From assembly GCF_003063505.1 (NCBI RefSeq), contig NZ_NERW01000002.1, forward strand, positions 744,001 through 808,000: 64,000 bases of DNA, in the 5' to 3' direction. Source of the stretch: Limnohabitans sp. T6-20 (GTDB lineage: Bacteria; Pseudomonadota; Gammaproteobacteria; Burkholderiales; Burkholderiaceae_C). The position numbers and the translations under genes were made by a program. Each line of letters begins with the position of its first letter. Within the stretch, counting starts at the first letter, position 1. This document shows positions 35,676 through 44,235 of the stretch, piece by piece. The notes beneath the pieces are model-generated. The model saw only the letters and a program-made list of their open reading frames with translations. It did not search any database and was not told the origin of the DNA.

Positions 35676-35692
35676 GTCTGACTCCTTTTTGG

Positions 35693-35713
35693 TTGACGTT
35701 ACGTAAACGTCAA
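35693..35713. promoter_or_regulatory. Perfect 21-bp palindromic operator upstream of the SDR gene
   Basis: TTGACGTT (35693-35700), spacer ACGTA, AACGTCAA (35706-35713): two perfect 8-base arms. It lies 18 bases before the SDR start codon, where a bound repressor would block the promoter. The shape resembles operators described for regulators of branched-chain amino acid and acyl-CoA catabolism (LiuR-like); that link is from memory and unverified. Confidence 0.6.
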
Positions 35714-35877
35714 TTATGCACATGAGGCCCTTGAATGACCAGCCACCGAAGACCTGGGTTAAGGGTTTTAAGGTAAGCCGACTACTTTGAAGTTTGGATA
35801 TTCAAGTGTGAGACCACTGCCTAGGATGGACACCACCCGGGCAAGTTGGTCGGGCAATTTCAGTTGAGGAGAACTGC

Positions 35878-37053
35878 ATGGTTTCCGTGACCACTTGGAA
35901 TAATCAGGATCAAAGTTTGTTGTACGACGACGACAACTGGCGCAGGGCGACGCAGTTGTTGGCCACTGCCGACATCCGGGTCGGTGGTGGCAGACCTTGG
36001 GACATGCGGGTTCACCATCCCCACACGTTTGACCGCATCCTGACGCGCGGCAGTTTGGGGCTGGGTGAGAGTTATGTCGACGGCTGGTGGGATTGCGATC
36101 AGGTCGACGAATTCATCACCCGCATTTTGCGGGCCCGACTGGACGAACAGGTGGGCCGTGCAGGTTGGTTGTGGGCCGCGCTCAAAGCAAGGCTCACCAA
36201 CTTGCAGTCGCAAAACAGAGCTTGGCAGGTGGGCGAGCTGCACTACGACCTGGGCAACGATTTGTACGAAGCGATGCTGGACCCTTCAATGGCCTACAGC
36301 TGCGCTTATTGGCCGCAGGCGCAAACATTGGCACAGGCGCAAGAAGCCAAGCTCGACCTGATTTGTCAAAAACTGCAACTCAAGCCCGGCATGACGCTTT
36401 TGGACATCGGTTGTGGCTGGGGCAGTTTGATGTTTTTTGCGGCAGAGCACTACGGCGCGCAATGTGTGGGGCTGACCATCTCCAAGGAGCAGGCCAAGCT
36501 GGGGACAGAAAAAGCCGGTCATTTGCCGGTGCGCTTTGAGCTGGCCGATTACCGCCAGTTCAACCCCGACAGTGCGCAGCGGTTTGACCGCATTGCTTCG
36601 GTGGGCATGTTCGAGCATGTGGGCCACAAAAATTACGCGGCTTACTTCGACATGGCGCGGCGCAGTTTGCGTGACGATGGCTTGTTTTTGCTGCACACCA
36701 TTGGCAAAAACAGGGCCGGGGCCGGCATCGACTCCTGGATCGAAAAGTACATCTTCCCGAATGGGGTGCTGCCCTCGGCATCGGAAATCGCTTACTACAG
36801 CGAAGATGCTTTCGTGATGGAGGACTGGCACAACTTTGGCGAGGACTATGACAAAACCCTGATGGCTTGGCATGCCCGTTTCGAGGCCGCATGGCCTGGG
36901 CTGGAAGACCGCTACGGCGAGCGCTTTTATCGCATGTGGCGCTATTACCTGCAGTGTTGCGCAGGCACATTTCGGGCCAGAGACAACCAACTGTGGCAAG
37001 TGGTGCTGTCACCCAGCGGGCATGCCGGTGGTTACCGCAGGCCGCTGATGTGA
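35878..37053 (+). CDS. cfa: Cyclopropane-fatty-acyl-phospholipid synthase
   Basis: A 391-residue SAM-dependent enzyme that adds a methylene bridge to double bonds of membrane phospholipid acyl chains. The N-terminal lipid-binding part (about 1-115) includes LGESYVDGWWDCDQ. The methyltransferase core has YDLGNDLYEAMLD, the SAM motif LDIGCGWGS near residue 174, and GLTISKEQ. The conserved MFEHVGHKNY stretch near residue 243 is typical of Cfa. TTGAGGAG precedes the ATG. These enzymes are usually induced in stationary phase or stress. Confidence 0.95.
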   Translation: MVSVTTWNNQDQSLLYDDDNWRRATQLLATADIRVGGGRPWDMRVHHPHTFDRILTRGSLGLGESYVDGWWDCDQVDEFITRILRARLDEQVGRAGWLWAALKARLTNLQSQNRAWQVGELHYDLGNDLYEAMLDPSMAYSCAYWPQAQTLAQAQEAKLDLICQKLQLKPGMTLLDIGCGWGSLMFFAAEHYGAQCVGLTISKEQAKLGTEKAGHLPVRFELADYRQFNPDSAQRFDRIASVGMFEHVGHKNYAAYFDMARRSLRDDGLFLLHTIGKNRAGAGIDSWIEKYIFPNGVLPSASEIAYYSEDAFVMEDWHNFGEDYDKTLMAWHARFEAAWPGLEDRYGERFYRMWRYYLQCCAGTFRARDNQLWQVVLSPSGHAGGYRRPLM

Positions 37054-37063
37054 CGGCTGGTGC

Positions 37064-37192
37064 TCATTCGTTGTTGTTCATCTTGTGCACGAACATGCGC
37101 AAGAAGAACGCGGCCATCAACAGTGTGAACACGATCACGCCCAAGCTCATGAGGCCATAGTCGGTAGAAAACAAGTCGATCAGCATTTTCAT
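37064..37192 (-). CDS. DUF3149 small membrane protein
   Basis: A 42-residue protein with a single membrane helix (about residues 15-33), preceded by DLFSTDYGLMSLGV, the hallmark of the DUF3149 family. A short charged end, HKMNNNE, follows the helix. AAGGAAAA precedes the ATG at 37192. It lies tail to tail with cfa, 10 bases away. Function unknown. Confidence 0.8.
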   Translation of the reverse strand: MKMLIDLFSTDYGLMSLGVIVFTLLMAAFFLRMFVHKMNNNE

Positions 37193-37332
37193 GGGTTTTC
37201 CTTTTGAAGGTTTTGACATTTCACTGTGCACCCGAGAGACCCCGTATCCAATGATGAAGATCAAGCGATTGACACAAACACGTGTTTCAATTCAGCGTGT
37301 TCTTTTTTACAGACCTGCGGGTCGAGCCAGAC

Positions 37333-37731
37333 ATGCCTTCATTGCCACAGGGCGCATTGCCAATATCTGCCAAGCTTTTTTTGATTTTGGGCACCCTGAG
37401 CGCTTGCTCCAGCGTGGTGTTCAGTGCCGCCTTTGCGCATTTGCCCGTTTTTTCGGGGGGCATACCTGCCATGGTGCAAACCGCATTGACCCAGCAGCAA
37501 TTCCACTCGCTGGGCCTGCTGCTGGTGGGTTTGGCCGTGGCACGGTTGGGTGCTTCGCGCTGGTTGCTCGTCTCAGGTGGGCTCATGCTGGTGGGGCTGG
37601 TTTTGTTCAGCTTCAACTTGTATGCCCGCAACGTGCTTGGCTTTGACACCTTCAGGGCTGCGGTGCCTTGGGGTGGTGGTGCCTGGATACTGGCGTGGCT
37701 GTTTGCTGCTGTCGGTTTTGTCCGCCGTTAA
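37333..37731 (+). CDS. DUF423 family membrane protein
   Basis: A 132-residue protein with four hydrophobic segments. Its pattern matches DUF423/YgdD membrane proteins: a small-residue first helix, then QQQFHSLGLLLVGL, a third helix with SGGLMLVGLVLFSFNLY, and PWGGGAWILAW at the end. Function unknown. The ATG at 37333 is chosen because it begins just before the first helix; the frame extends to 37282. Confidence 0.72.
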   Translation: MPSLPQGALPISAKLFLILGTLSACSSVVFSAAFAHLPVFSGGIPAMVQTALTQQQFHSLGLLLVGLAVARLGASRWLLVSGGLMLVGLVLFSFNLYARNVLGFDTFRAAVPWGGGAWILAWLFAAVGFVRR

Positions 37732-37781
37732 GCCTCTTTGCCGCACCTTTGAAGAGGCGATGCGGCCACACACGGTTTTCC

Positions 37782-37796
37782 CTATCGACACGATAG
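37782..37796. promoter_or_regulatory. Candidate OxyR site upstream of ahpC
   Basis: CTAT (37782-37785), seven bases, ATAG (37793-37796) equals the inner half of the OxyR consensus ATAG-N7-CTAT-N7-ATAG-N7-CTAT. The outer tetramers match poorly. A TATGAT -10 element is at 37830-37835, so the site would abut the -35 region, as in OxyR-activated promoters. Confidence 0.4.
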
Positions 37797-37892
37797 AAAC
37801 AACTGATCAGTGCCAGGCTTGATTCGGATTATGATTTAGACCAATGAGTTTTCTCATTCGATAGTTTTTTTAAACCAACCCAAGGAAACACC

Positions 37893-38456
37893 ATGTCCCT
37901 GATCAACACACAAGTTCAGCCATTCAAAACCCAAGCCTTCCACAACGGCAAATTCATCGAAGTGACCGAGCAAAGCCTCAAAGGCAAGTGGAACGTGTTC
38001 ATCTTCATGCCTGCGGCTTTCACCTTCAACTGCCCTACAGAAATCGAAGACGCGGCTGACAACTACGCTGCTTTCCAGAAAGCCGGTGCCGAGGTGTACA
38101 TCATCACCACCGACACCCACTTCTCGCACAAAGTCTGGCACGAGACTTCGCCTGCTGTGGGCAAAGCCAAGTTCCCATTGGTCGGCGACCCTACACACGC
38201 TCTGACACGCGCTTTTGGCGTGCACATTGATGAAGAAGGCCTGGCACTGCGCGGCACCTTCATCATCAACCCCGAGCTGACGATCAAGACCCTGGAAATC
38301 CACTCCAACGAAATCGCCCGTGACGTGTCCGAGACCCTGCGCAAGCTGACTGCTGCCCAGTACACCGCCGCCAACCCCGGCCAAGTGTGCCCCGCCAAGT
38401 GGAAAGAAGGCGCCAAGACTTTGGCTCCTTCCATCGACCTGGTCGGCAAGATCTAA
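37893..38456 (+). CDS. ahpC: Alkyl hydroperoxide reductase subunit C (peroxiredoxin)
   Basis: A 187-residue two-cysteine peroxiredoxin that reduces H2O2 and organic peroxides. The peroxidatic Cys47 is in FTFNCPTE and the resolving Cys166 in GQVCPAKW, giving the standard AhpC length. AAGGAAACACC precedes the ATG. The reductase gene ahpF follows after 181 bases filled with predicted hairpins, and a candidate OxyR site lies upstream. Expression is probably much higher than that of ahpF. Confidence 0.97.
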   Translation: MSLINTQVQPFKTQAFHNGKFIEVTEQSLKGKWNVFIFMPAAFTFNCPTEIEDAADNYAAFQKAGAEVYIITTDTHFSHKVWHETSPAVGKAKFPLVGDPTHALTRAFGVHIDEEGLALRGTFIINPELTIKTLEIHSNEIARDVSETLRKLTAAQYTAANPGQVCPAKWKEGAKTLAPSIDLVGKI

Positions 38457-38466
38457 ATCTTGACCC

Positions 38467-38487
38467 AAGCCCTGTTTACAGGGCTTT
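38467..38487 (+). terminator. Attenuator hairpin after ahpC
   Basis: Stem AAGCCCTG (38467-38474), loop TTTA, stem CAGGGCTT (38479-38486), followed by a single T and then C. The weak T run suggests partial termination between ahpC and ahpF. Confidence 0.6.
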
Positions 38488-38492
38488 CAACA

Positions 38493-38604
38493 CCCTGCAA
38501 CGCAGGGCGTTGAGCACAGCGCAACAAGGCCACCCGCCTAGTGTGCGCTGTCCTCAACGATTCCCCCAAAACTTTTTTTCCGAGGCCCCGCCACAAGCGG
38601 GACC
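38493..38604 (+). other. Chain of three further hairpins in the ahpC-ahpF gap
   Basis: CCCTGC/GCAGGG (38493-38507) forms a small stem. A long imperfect hairpin follows with 16-base arms and one mismatch (38508-38523 against 38544-38559) and a 20-base loop. A last stem, CCCGC/GCGGG (38587-38601), ends 34 bases before the ahpF ribosome-binding region. Together with the 38467 stem, four structures occupy most of the gap. They may process or protect the ahpC mRNA end and lower ahpF expression. Confidence 0.55.
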
Positions 38605-38637
38605 TTGGATGTGTGCAGCCCGAAACAGGAGAAAACC

Positions 38638-40188
38638 ATGCTCGACGACACCCTCAAAGCCCAATTGCAACAATACCTTGGCTTGCTGCGCCAGCCGATC
38701 CGCCTGATCGCCTCGCTGGACGACAGCGAAACCGGCACCGACATGAAGAGCCTGTTGGAAACCATCGTCGGCCTGTCGGACAAGGTCACGCTGGACACCT
38801 TGGGCAACGATGCGCGCAAGCCGTCTTTTGTGGTCGCCCGTGAGGGTGAAGCTCAAGGCGTGCGCTTTGCCGGCCTGCCGCTCGGCCACGAGTTCACCTC
38901 GCTGGTGCTGGCCTTGCTGTGGACGGGTGGCCACCCGCCCAAGGTCGAGCCCGAAGTCATTGACAGCATCAAAGCCCTGGATGGCGACTTCAGCTTCGAG
39001 GTCTACATGTCCCTGACCTGCCACAACTGCCCGGACGTGGTGCAGGCCTTGTCGCTCATGGCCATCTTCAATCCCAAGGTCAAAACCGTGGTGATCGAAG
39101 GCGGCGCATTCCAGAAGGAAGTCGAAGAGCGCCAGATCATGGCCGTGCCCATGGTCTTTTTGAATGGGCAGGTGTTCGGCTCGGGCCGCATGAGCGTGGA
39201 AGAAATCGTGGCCAAGCTCGACACGGGCGCGGCCACCCGCGAAGCGGCCAAGTTGGATGCCAAAGACCCCTATGAAGTGCTGATCGTGGGCGGTGGCCCC
39301 GCTGGCGCGGCGGCAGCCGTGTACGCGGCCCGCAAAGGCATCCGCGTGGGCGTGGCGGCTGAGCGCTTTGGCGGTCAGACCAACGATACCATGGCCATTG
39401 AAAACTACATTTCGGTGCTGGAGACCGACGGCCCCAAGTTTGCCGCTGCCCTTGAAGCCCAAGTGCGCCACTACGGTGTGGACATCATGAATCTGCAGCG
39501 TGCCGACAAGCTGATCCCCACTGGGGCCGATGGCTTGGTGCAGGTGCAGATGGAAAACGGCGCCACGCTCAAGGCCAAGACGGTGATCCTGTCGACCGGT
39601 GCGCGTTGGCGCAATGTGAACGTGCCCGGCGAAGCCGAGTACAAAAACAAAGGCGTGGCCTACTGCCCGCACTGCGATGGCCCGCTGTTCAAGGGCAAGC
39701 GCACCGCCGTGATTGGCGGTGGCAACTCCGGCATCGAGGCGGCCATTGACCTGGCTGGCATCGTCGAGCACGTCACCGTGATCGAATTTGCCGACCAGCT
39801 CAAGGCCGACGCGGTGCTGGTGAAAAAACTGCACAGCCTGCCCAACGTGACGGTGCACACCAACGCCCAGACGACCGAGATCACTGGCGACGGCAGCAAG
39901 GTCAACGGCATCCGTTACAAGGACCGTGCGACCGGCACCGAGCACCATGTCGAATTGGCAGGTGTGTTCGTGCAAATCGGCTTGGTGCCCAACACCGAGT
40001 TCCTCAAGGGCACGGTCGAGCTCTCCAAATTTGGCGAGATCGTGGTGGACGCCAAGGGCCACACCAATGTGCCCGGCGTGTTTGCCGCGGGTGACTGCAC
40101 CACCGTGCCTTACAAGCAGATCGTGATCGCCGCAGGCGAGGGCGCTAAGGCCGCATTGAGCGCCTTTGACCACCTGATCCGTTCTTGA
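38638..40188 (+). CDS. ahpF: Alkyl hydroperoxide reductase subunit F
   Basis: A 516-residue flavoprotein that passes electrons from NADH to AhpC. The N-terminal double thioredoxin-like domain has the disulfide CHNC (Cys128, Cys131). FAD binding is at [11 protein letters not shown] (near 220), and the thioredoxin-reductase-type disulfide is CPHC (Cys343, Cys346). The pyridine nucleotide motif is [10 protein letters not shown], and GVFAAGDC is near the C-terminus. CAGGAG lies just before the ATG at 38638. Confidence 0.97.
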   Translation: MLDDTLKAQLQQYLGLLRQPIRLIASLDDSETGTDMKSLLETIVGLSDKVTLDTLGNDARKPSFVVAREGEAQGVRFAGLPLGHEFTSLVLALLWTGGHPPKVEPEVIDSIKALDGDFSFEVYMSLTCHNCPDVVQALSLMAIFNPKVKTVVIEGGAFQKEVEERQIMAVPMVFLNGQVFGSGRMSVEEIVAKLDTGAATREAAKLDAKDPYEVLIVGGGPAGAAAAVYAARKGIRVGVAAERFGGQTNDTMAIENYISVLETDGPKFAAALEAQVRHYGVDIMNLQRADKLIPTGADGLVQVQMENGATLKAKTVILSTGARWRNVNVPGEAEYKNKGVAYCPHCDGPLFKGKRTAVIGGGNSGIEAAIDLAGIVEHVTVIEFADQLKADAVLVKKLHSLPNVTVHTNAQTTEITGDGSKVNGIRYKDRATGTEHHVELAGVFVQIGLVPNTEFLKGTVELSKFGEIVVDAKGHTNVPGVFAAGDCTTVPYKQIVIAAGEGAKAALSAFDHLIRS

Positions 40189-40207
40189 TTTTCAGGTGCG
40201 CTTAACG

Positions 40208-40237
40208 AAAACCGGGCTGCTGGCAGTCCGGTTTTTT
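40208..40237 (+). terminator. Terminator after ahpF
   Basis: An imperfect stem, AAAACCGG with CTGC against GCAG and CCGGTTTT, followed by a T run. It lies 20 bases after the ahpF stop. Confidence 0.75.
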
Positions 40238-40247
40238 GTTTTCAGCC

Positions 40248-40353
40248 GTCGGAGCTTCAGCTCCGACGTTGGCGGTTCAGCACAAGTCCCATGTCGGGGC
40301 TGAAGCCCGCGACCTACGGGAGGCATCTGTAGGTCGGTACCTTCAGGTCCGAC
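40248..40353. repeat. REP-like repeat cluster, family 2 (three units)
   Basis: The first unit (40248-40267) is a perfect palindrome, GTCGGAGCTTCAGCTCCGAC. The second (40293-40317) starts GTCGGGGCTGAAGCCC and ends CCTAC. The third (40329-40353) starts GTAGGTCGG and ends GTCCGAC. They lie between convergent ahpF and hemP and share core and ends with the element at 8333-8402. Confidence 0.6.
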
Positions 40354-40373
40354 GTTGTGGGCTTCGGCACAGA

Positions 40374-40592
40374 CTACTTCGTCAAGATCAACTTGCCTTG
40401 CCGGGTGGTTTGCAATCGGTAAATCTCGCCCAAATGGCGGATGAGCACCGACGATTGGCCCGCCAGCAGATCGTGGCTTTCCACGGCGCGTGAGCCTGGG
40501 GTGGGGCTGAATGCAGCGGCGCTCACTGCTGTGCCGGTTACAGGCGTTTGCTCTTGTGCGGTGCTTGGGGGGCCATCGCCCGGCTTGCTCAT
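40374..40592 (-). CDS. hemP: Hemin uptake protein HemP
   Basis: A 72-residue protein whose C-terminal half matches HemP: LLAGQSSVLIRHLGEIYRL, then TTRQGKLILTK. The first 35 residues are disordered and rich in Ala, Pro and Thr. It is the last gene of tonB-exbB-exbD-hemP, with a 4-base overlap with exbD. In Burkholderiales HemP links iron state to heme uptake and may act as a regulator or accessory factor; its mechanism is not settled. Confidence 0.9.
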   Translation of the reverse strand: MSKPGDGPPSTAQEQTPVTGTAVSAAAFSPTPGSRAVESHDLLAGQSSVLIRHLGEIYRLQTTRQGKLILTK

Positions 40593-41002
40593 CGCGTGCC
40601 GCCTTCGGTCACAAAACCGATCTTGGTCAGGCCCGAGCGCTGTGCAGCGGTCATGGCCTGGGCCACATGCTCGTAAGGCACCTTCTTGTCGCCACGGATG
40701 TACAGCTGTGGCTGCGGGTCCTTGGCGGCTTGCTCGCGCAGGGCGTCTTCCAGGGCGTCGGCGGCAATGGCTTGCTTGGCCAAAAAGAACTGGCCCTGTG
40801 CATCGACGGCCAATTGCAGGTTGTCAGGCGGTGTCTTGTCGCGGGTGCTGTTGGCGCGGGGCAACTCGACCTTGACCGCGTGCTGCACCACCGGGATGGT
40901 GATGATGAAGATGATCAAGAGCACCAGCATGACGTCCACCAGGGGCGTCATGTTGATCTCGTTCATGACCTCGTCTGGGTCTTCATGGGCTTCAAACGCC
41001 AT
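40589..41002 (-). CDS. exbD: Biopolymer transport protein ExbD
   Basis: A 137-residue inner-membrane protein with one transmembrane helix (about residues 20-40). The essential membrane aspartate is in NMTPLVDVMLVLLIIF. The periplasmic domain contains LYIRGDKKVPYEHV. It joins ExbB to use proton motive force to energise TonB. It overlaps exbB by 11 bases and hemP by 4. Confidence 0.95.
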   Translation of the reverse strand: MAFEAHEDPDEVMNEINMTPLVDVMLVLLIIFIITIPVVQHAVKVELPRANSTRDKTPPDNLQLAVDAQGQFFLAKQAIAADALEDALREQAAKDPQPQLYIRGDKKVPYEHVAQAMTAAQRSGLTKIGFVTEGGTR

Positions 41003-41693
41003 GTTGGCCTCCGTGCTGGTGGGTCACGCGGGTGCCGGTCACGTAATAGGCATGCAGGTCGTGCGCAAAGCGGTTCATGCGGGCAATGATGAACTTGTTG
41101 CCACGCACCAAGGCGTTGTAGCCCAGCACGGCCGGAATGGCCACGGCCAGACCCAGCGCGGTCATGATCAGGGTCTCACCAATGGGGCCGGCCACCGCGT
41201 CGATGCTGGCGTTGCCGGTGGCACCGATGGACACCAGCGCGTGGTAGATGCCCCAGACCGTGCCAAACAGGCCCACAAAGGGCGCGGTCGAGCCGATGGA
41301 CGCCAGGATGGCCAGGCCGTTTTGCAGGCGGCTGGTGTTGTCGTCAATGCAGTTGCGCAGGCTGCGCGTGATCCAGTCGCTGATGTCCAGCCGGTCGTGC
41401 AGCTGCTTTTGCGCGGCTTGGTGGTGCTCGGTGGCTTCTTGGCCCACTTGGGCGAGGGTGTGAAACATATTGTGCGGGCGCTGGCTGAGCACGGCCAGGC
41501 CTTCGGCCAAGCTGGTGGTATGCCAGAACTGCTCGCTGCCCAGCGCGCTTTGTTTGTGACGCCAGACGTCCAGCGCCTTGAGCACGATGACGATCCAGCT
41601 GACCATCGACATGCCCACCAGGGCGACGAGGATCAGGCGCGTGACGGCATCGCCCTGTGTCCAGATGTGGGACAGACCAAAAGAAGTGGGCAT
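40992..41693 (-). CDS. exbB: Biopolymer transport protein ExbB (MotA/TolQ/ExbB family)
   Basis: A 233-residue protein with three membrane helices and a large cytoplasmic loop. The conserved LASIGSTAPFVGLFGTVWGI stretch (about 131-150) and the AGPIGETLIMTALGLAVAIPAV helix, with its membrane Glu and Thr, define the ExbB proton channel. It sits between tonB (45-base gap) and exbD (overlapping). Confidence 0.95.
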   Translation of the reverse strand: MPTSFGLSHIWTQGDAVTRLILVALVGMSMVSWIVIVLKALDVWRHKQSALGSEQFWHTTSLAEGLAVLSQRPHNMFHTLAQVGQEATEHHQAAQKQLHDRLDISDWITRSLRNCIDDNTSRLQNGLAILASIGSTAPFVGLFGTVWGIYHALVSIGATGNASIDAVAGPIGETLIMTALGLAVAIPAVLGYNALVRGNKFIIARMNRFAHDLHAYYVTGTRVTHQHGGQHGV

Positions 41694-41738
41694 GAAAAAC
41701 TCCTGTGAATGCGAATACGAAAGTGAAGGGGCGCTGGA

Positions 41739-42428
41739 TCAGTCCAGCACAAAACGGATCGGGACGTTGAACCACATGGCTTCGGGCACACCGGCGCGTT
41801 TGCCGGGCACGTAGCGCCAGCGTTGCACGGTGGCCAGTGCCGCTTCGTCCAGTCGGCTGTAGCCGCTGGAGGTGCGGATTTCGGCCTTTTCGGCGCGGCC
41901 TTCGGTGTTGATGAACACACGCAGCACCGCCGTGCCTTGCTCGCCCATGCGGCGGCTCATGCCGGGGTACACGGGTGCAGGGTTGTTGAGGTAGTCCGCA
42001 TCGCTCGAGGGCAAGACCACGGGGGCCGGTGCGGCGCTTGCCGTGCTGGGGCGCTGGTTGCCAGCGGGGGCCGCCGCTGCTGGCGCAGGCACGGTGGGCT
42101 CAGCTGTAGTCGGCGCAGCGCTGCTGACGACCGGTGTGGGCATCAGGGTGGGTGCGGGCGTCAGGGGCGTGGGTGTGCGCGGCTGGGGCAGCGTTTTCGG
42201 CTGCCTTTGGGGCCGCGGTGCAGGTGTTTCTGTTGCGGCCGGTGCATCGGTGATGACGTTGGCCATGATCAGGTGTTCGGTCTCGCCGCCGGGCACGGCG
42301 GTGCTGAGCAGGCCGGTGGCGATCAGCCAGATCAGGGCCGCATGGGCGAGCACCACCCCGGCCGTCACACGCCAGGTGCGGTGTTTCAAAAAGCGCAGGG
42401 CGCTGGTGGGCTCGGGTGCGAGGTGCAT
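41739..42428 (-). CDS. tonB: TonB energy-transducing protein
   Basis: A 229-residue protein with an N-terminal membrane anchor (about 24-45, VVLAHAALIWLIATG) and a long Pro/Ala/Thr-rich spacer (about 60-145). The C-terminal TonB domain has the motif YPGMSRRMGEQGTAVLRVFI, then SSGYSRLDEAAL and the WRYVPG strand. It carries energy to outer-membrane receptors such as the siderophore receptor encoded upstream. The ATG at 42428 lies 5 bases after the stop of the FMN oxidase gene, so tonB is in the same operon. Confidence 0.94.
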   Translation of the reverse strand: MHLAPEPTSALRFLKHRTWRVTAGVVLAHAALIWLIATGLLSTAVPGGETEHLIMANVITDAPAATETPAPRPQRQPKTLPQPRTPTPLTPAPTLMPTPVVSSAAPTTAEPTVPAPAAAAPAGNQRPSTASAAPAPVVLPSSDADYLNNPAPVYPGMSRRMGEQGTAVLRVFINTEGRAEKAEIRTSSGYSRLDEAALATVQRWRYVPGKRAGVPEAMWFNVPIRFVLD

Positions 42429-42433
42429 GGGGT

Positions 42434-43528
42434 TCACATGACAGGGAGGGCAGGGAGTGCTTGCAGGTGGCCGCGCGTGATGGCCTGCGGCGTGGGGCAG
42501 CCGCACAAGGCCAGGGTCATTTCAAATTCATCGCGCATCAGGCGCAGCACATGGGCCACGCCCCGTGCGCCCGCATGCGCCAGGCCATACAGGGCTGGGC
42601 GGCCGATCAAAGCCGCATCGGCACCCAACGCCAGGGCCTTGAAGAGGTCGGTGCCACGGCGTATGCCGCCGTCCACCAGCACCGCGCCACCCAGGGGCCG
42701 GACCACATCGCAAATGGCGGGCAGCAGTTCGGCAGTAGCAGGCAGCGTGTCCAGCACGCGCCCGCCATGGTTGCTCACGACCACGCCCGCAGCGCCGAGG
42801 GCCATGGCCTGGCGGGCGTCCCCGGGGTGGGTGATGCCCTTGAGCAGCACAGGCAAGCGGGTGTGTGCGATCAGCCATGGCACATCGGCCCAGGTGGGGG
42901 CTTGCGCGGCCAGACCGGCGCACAAACCGCTGTCGCCAGCGCTGTGTGTGGCTGTTGGCCAGTGCGGTGTGTGGATGCCTTCGGGCCAAGCCGTGCCGTG
43001 GCGGCGTTCGCGGTCGCGCACACCATGCACCGGGGCATCCACGGTCAGCACCAGCGCTTCGTAGCCAGCCGCTTCCACCTGGCCGAGCAGATCAAGCAGG
43101 GCCCCCCGGTCACTCAGCCCATACAGCTGGAACCACAAAGGCCCGCGGTCTTTTTCGGCAACAACCAGACGGGCCACCTCGGACAAGTCGGTGCTGGTCT
43201 GGTGCGACAAGACCATGCCGCAGCCTTGCGCGGCCGCTGCCAGCGCCATGCCCGATTCGCCATCGGTATGCGCCCAGCACTGGGTGGCCATGGGCGCGAC
43301 CAGCAAGGGCATGGGCCAGGTTTGGCCCAGCAGCTGGCAGCGGGTGTGGCCGCCACGCAGGTCTTGCAGCACGCGGGGTGCCAGGCCCAGGCTTTGCCAG
43401 GCCTGCACATTGCTGCGCAGCGTGATCTCGTCGGCAGCACCGCCGCTGAAATACGCCCAGGCAGCGTCCGACATGGCCGCTTGCGCGGCGCGTTCGTGGT
43501 CGTGCAGGTTGACGATGGGCGTGCTCAT
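42434..43528 (-). CDS. FMN-dependent alpha-hydroxy-acid oxidase or dehydrogenase
   Basis: A 364-residue TIM-barrel flavoenzyme of the lactate/glycolate/mandelate family. Visible are AWAYFSGGAADE near residue 25, the LVAPMA FMN strand, the active-site lysine in LLKGITHPGDA, and the catalytic His and Arg in SNHGGR. The phosphate-binding part is in LVDGGIRRGTD and IGRPALYG. It lies between piuC and tonB, an unusual place. The start at 43528 follows the piuC stop; an earlier ATG at 43555 would overlap it. The substrate is unknown. Confidence 0.85.
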   Translation of the reverse strand: MSTPIVNLHDHERAAQAAMSDAAWAYFSGGAADEITLRSNVQAWQSLGLAPRVLQDLRGGHTRCQLLGQTWPMPLLVAPMATQCWAHTDGESGMALAAAAQGCGMVLSHQTSTDLSEVARLVVAEKDRGPLWFQLYGLSDRGALLDLLGQVEAAGYEALVLTVDAPVHGVRDRERRHGTAWPEGIHTPHWPTATHSAGDSGLCAGLAAQAPTWADVPWLIAHTRLPVLLKGITHPGDARQAMALGAAGVVVSNHGGRVLDTLPATAELLPAICDVVRPLGGAVLVDGGIRRGTDLFKALALGADAALIGRPALYGLAHAGARGVAHVLRLMRDEFEMTLALCGCPTPQAITRGHLQALPALPVM

Positions 43529-43539
43529 GCCGCTTGGGC

Positions 43540-44226
43540 TCAGGTGTTGGCCCATTGGCGCAAGAGGTTGTGATAAACCCCGGTCAGCGCGGTGGTCTCT
43601 TCGGTCTCGCCCAGCTGCGCACGCAGCTTGAGCAGGTTCATGTCCAGGTCAAACAGGATGCGCCGCTGCTCGTCGCTGCGCACCATGCTCTCGATCCAGA
43701 AGAAGCTGGCCAGGCGCACGCCGCGTGTGACCGGCGTCACCTGGTGCACGCTGGTGCCGGGGTAGAGCACCGCATCGCCTGCCGCCAGCTTGACACCACG
43801 GCCGCCGTAGGTGTCTTGCACCAGCAACTCGCCCCCTTCGTAGTCGGCCGGGTCCGACAGGAACACGGTGCACGAGACATCGGTGCGCACCCATTCCTGG
43901 CTGCTGGCTGAGCGCAGCACGGCCCCATCGACGTGCGGGCCATAGAAGTTGCTCTCGCCACCGTAGCGGTTGAACAAGGGGTTGTAGATCTTGCGCGGCA
44001 GTGCCGCTGAAAAGAACAAGGGGTCACGTTGCAAGGCCGTGAGGATCAAGGCCTGCAGGCTGTGCGCGGCAGCGCTGCTTTGCAACAGCTGTTGGTTGTT
44101 CTTTTTCGTCAAGGCTTGCGTGCCCGCGCTGCTGCGCCCGTCGATCCACGGGGCATCCTCACCCAGCAAGGACTGGGCGGTTTGGAGTTCTTGTGGGGTC
44201 AACAGGTTTTTCAGGGGCAGCAGCAT
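43540..44226 (-). CDS. piuC: Fe(2+)/2-oxoglutarate dioxygenase, PiuC/PKHD-type
   Basis: A 228-residue PKHD-type hydroxylase. The iron site is HVD (His98, Asp100) plus His161, and Arg168 would bind 2-oxoglutarate. The [13 protein letters not shown] stretch is typical of the PiuC/YbiX family. Such genes are almost always next to siderophore receptor genes of the Fiu/PiuA type, as here, with the receptor 9 bases upstream. The actual substrate of PiuC is not established. Confidence 0.92.
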   Translation of the reverse strand: MLLPLKNLLTPQELQTAQSLLGEDAPWIDGRSSAGTQALTKKNNQQLLQSSAAAHSLQALILTALQRDPLFFSAALPRKIYNPLFNRYGGESNFYGPHVDGAVLRSASSQEWVRTDVSCTVFLSDPADYEGGELLVQDTYGGRGVKLAAGDAVLYPGTSVHQVTPVTRGVRLASFFWIESMVRSDEQRRILFDLDMNLLKLRAQLGETEETTALTGVYHNLLRQWANT

Positions 44227-44235
44227 GGGGCTTCC

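Noticed and set aside
37732-37765. A possible H-type pseudoknot after the DUF423 gene (GCCTCTT/AAGAGGC interleaved with CCGCA/TGCGG).
   Set aside because: The loop that must cross the 7-bp stem is only 2 bases long, so both stems cannot form together. At most they are alternative hairpins.
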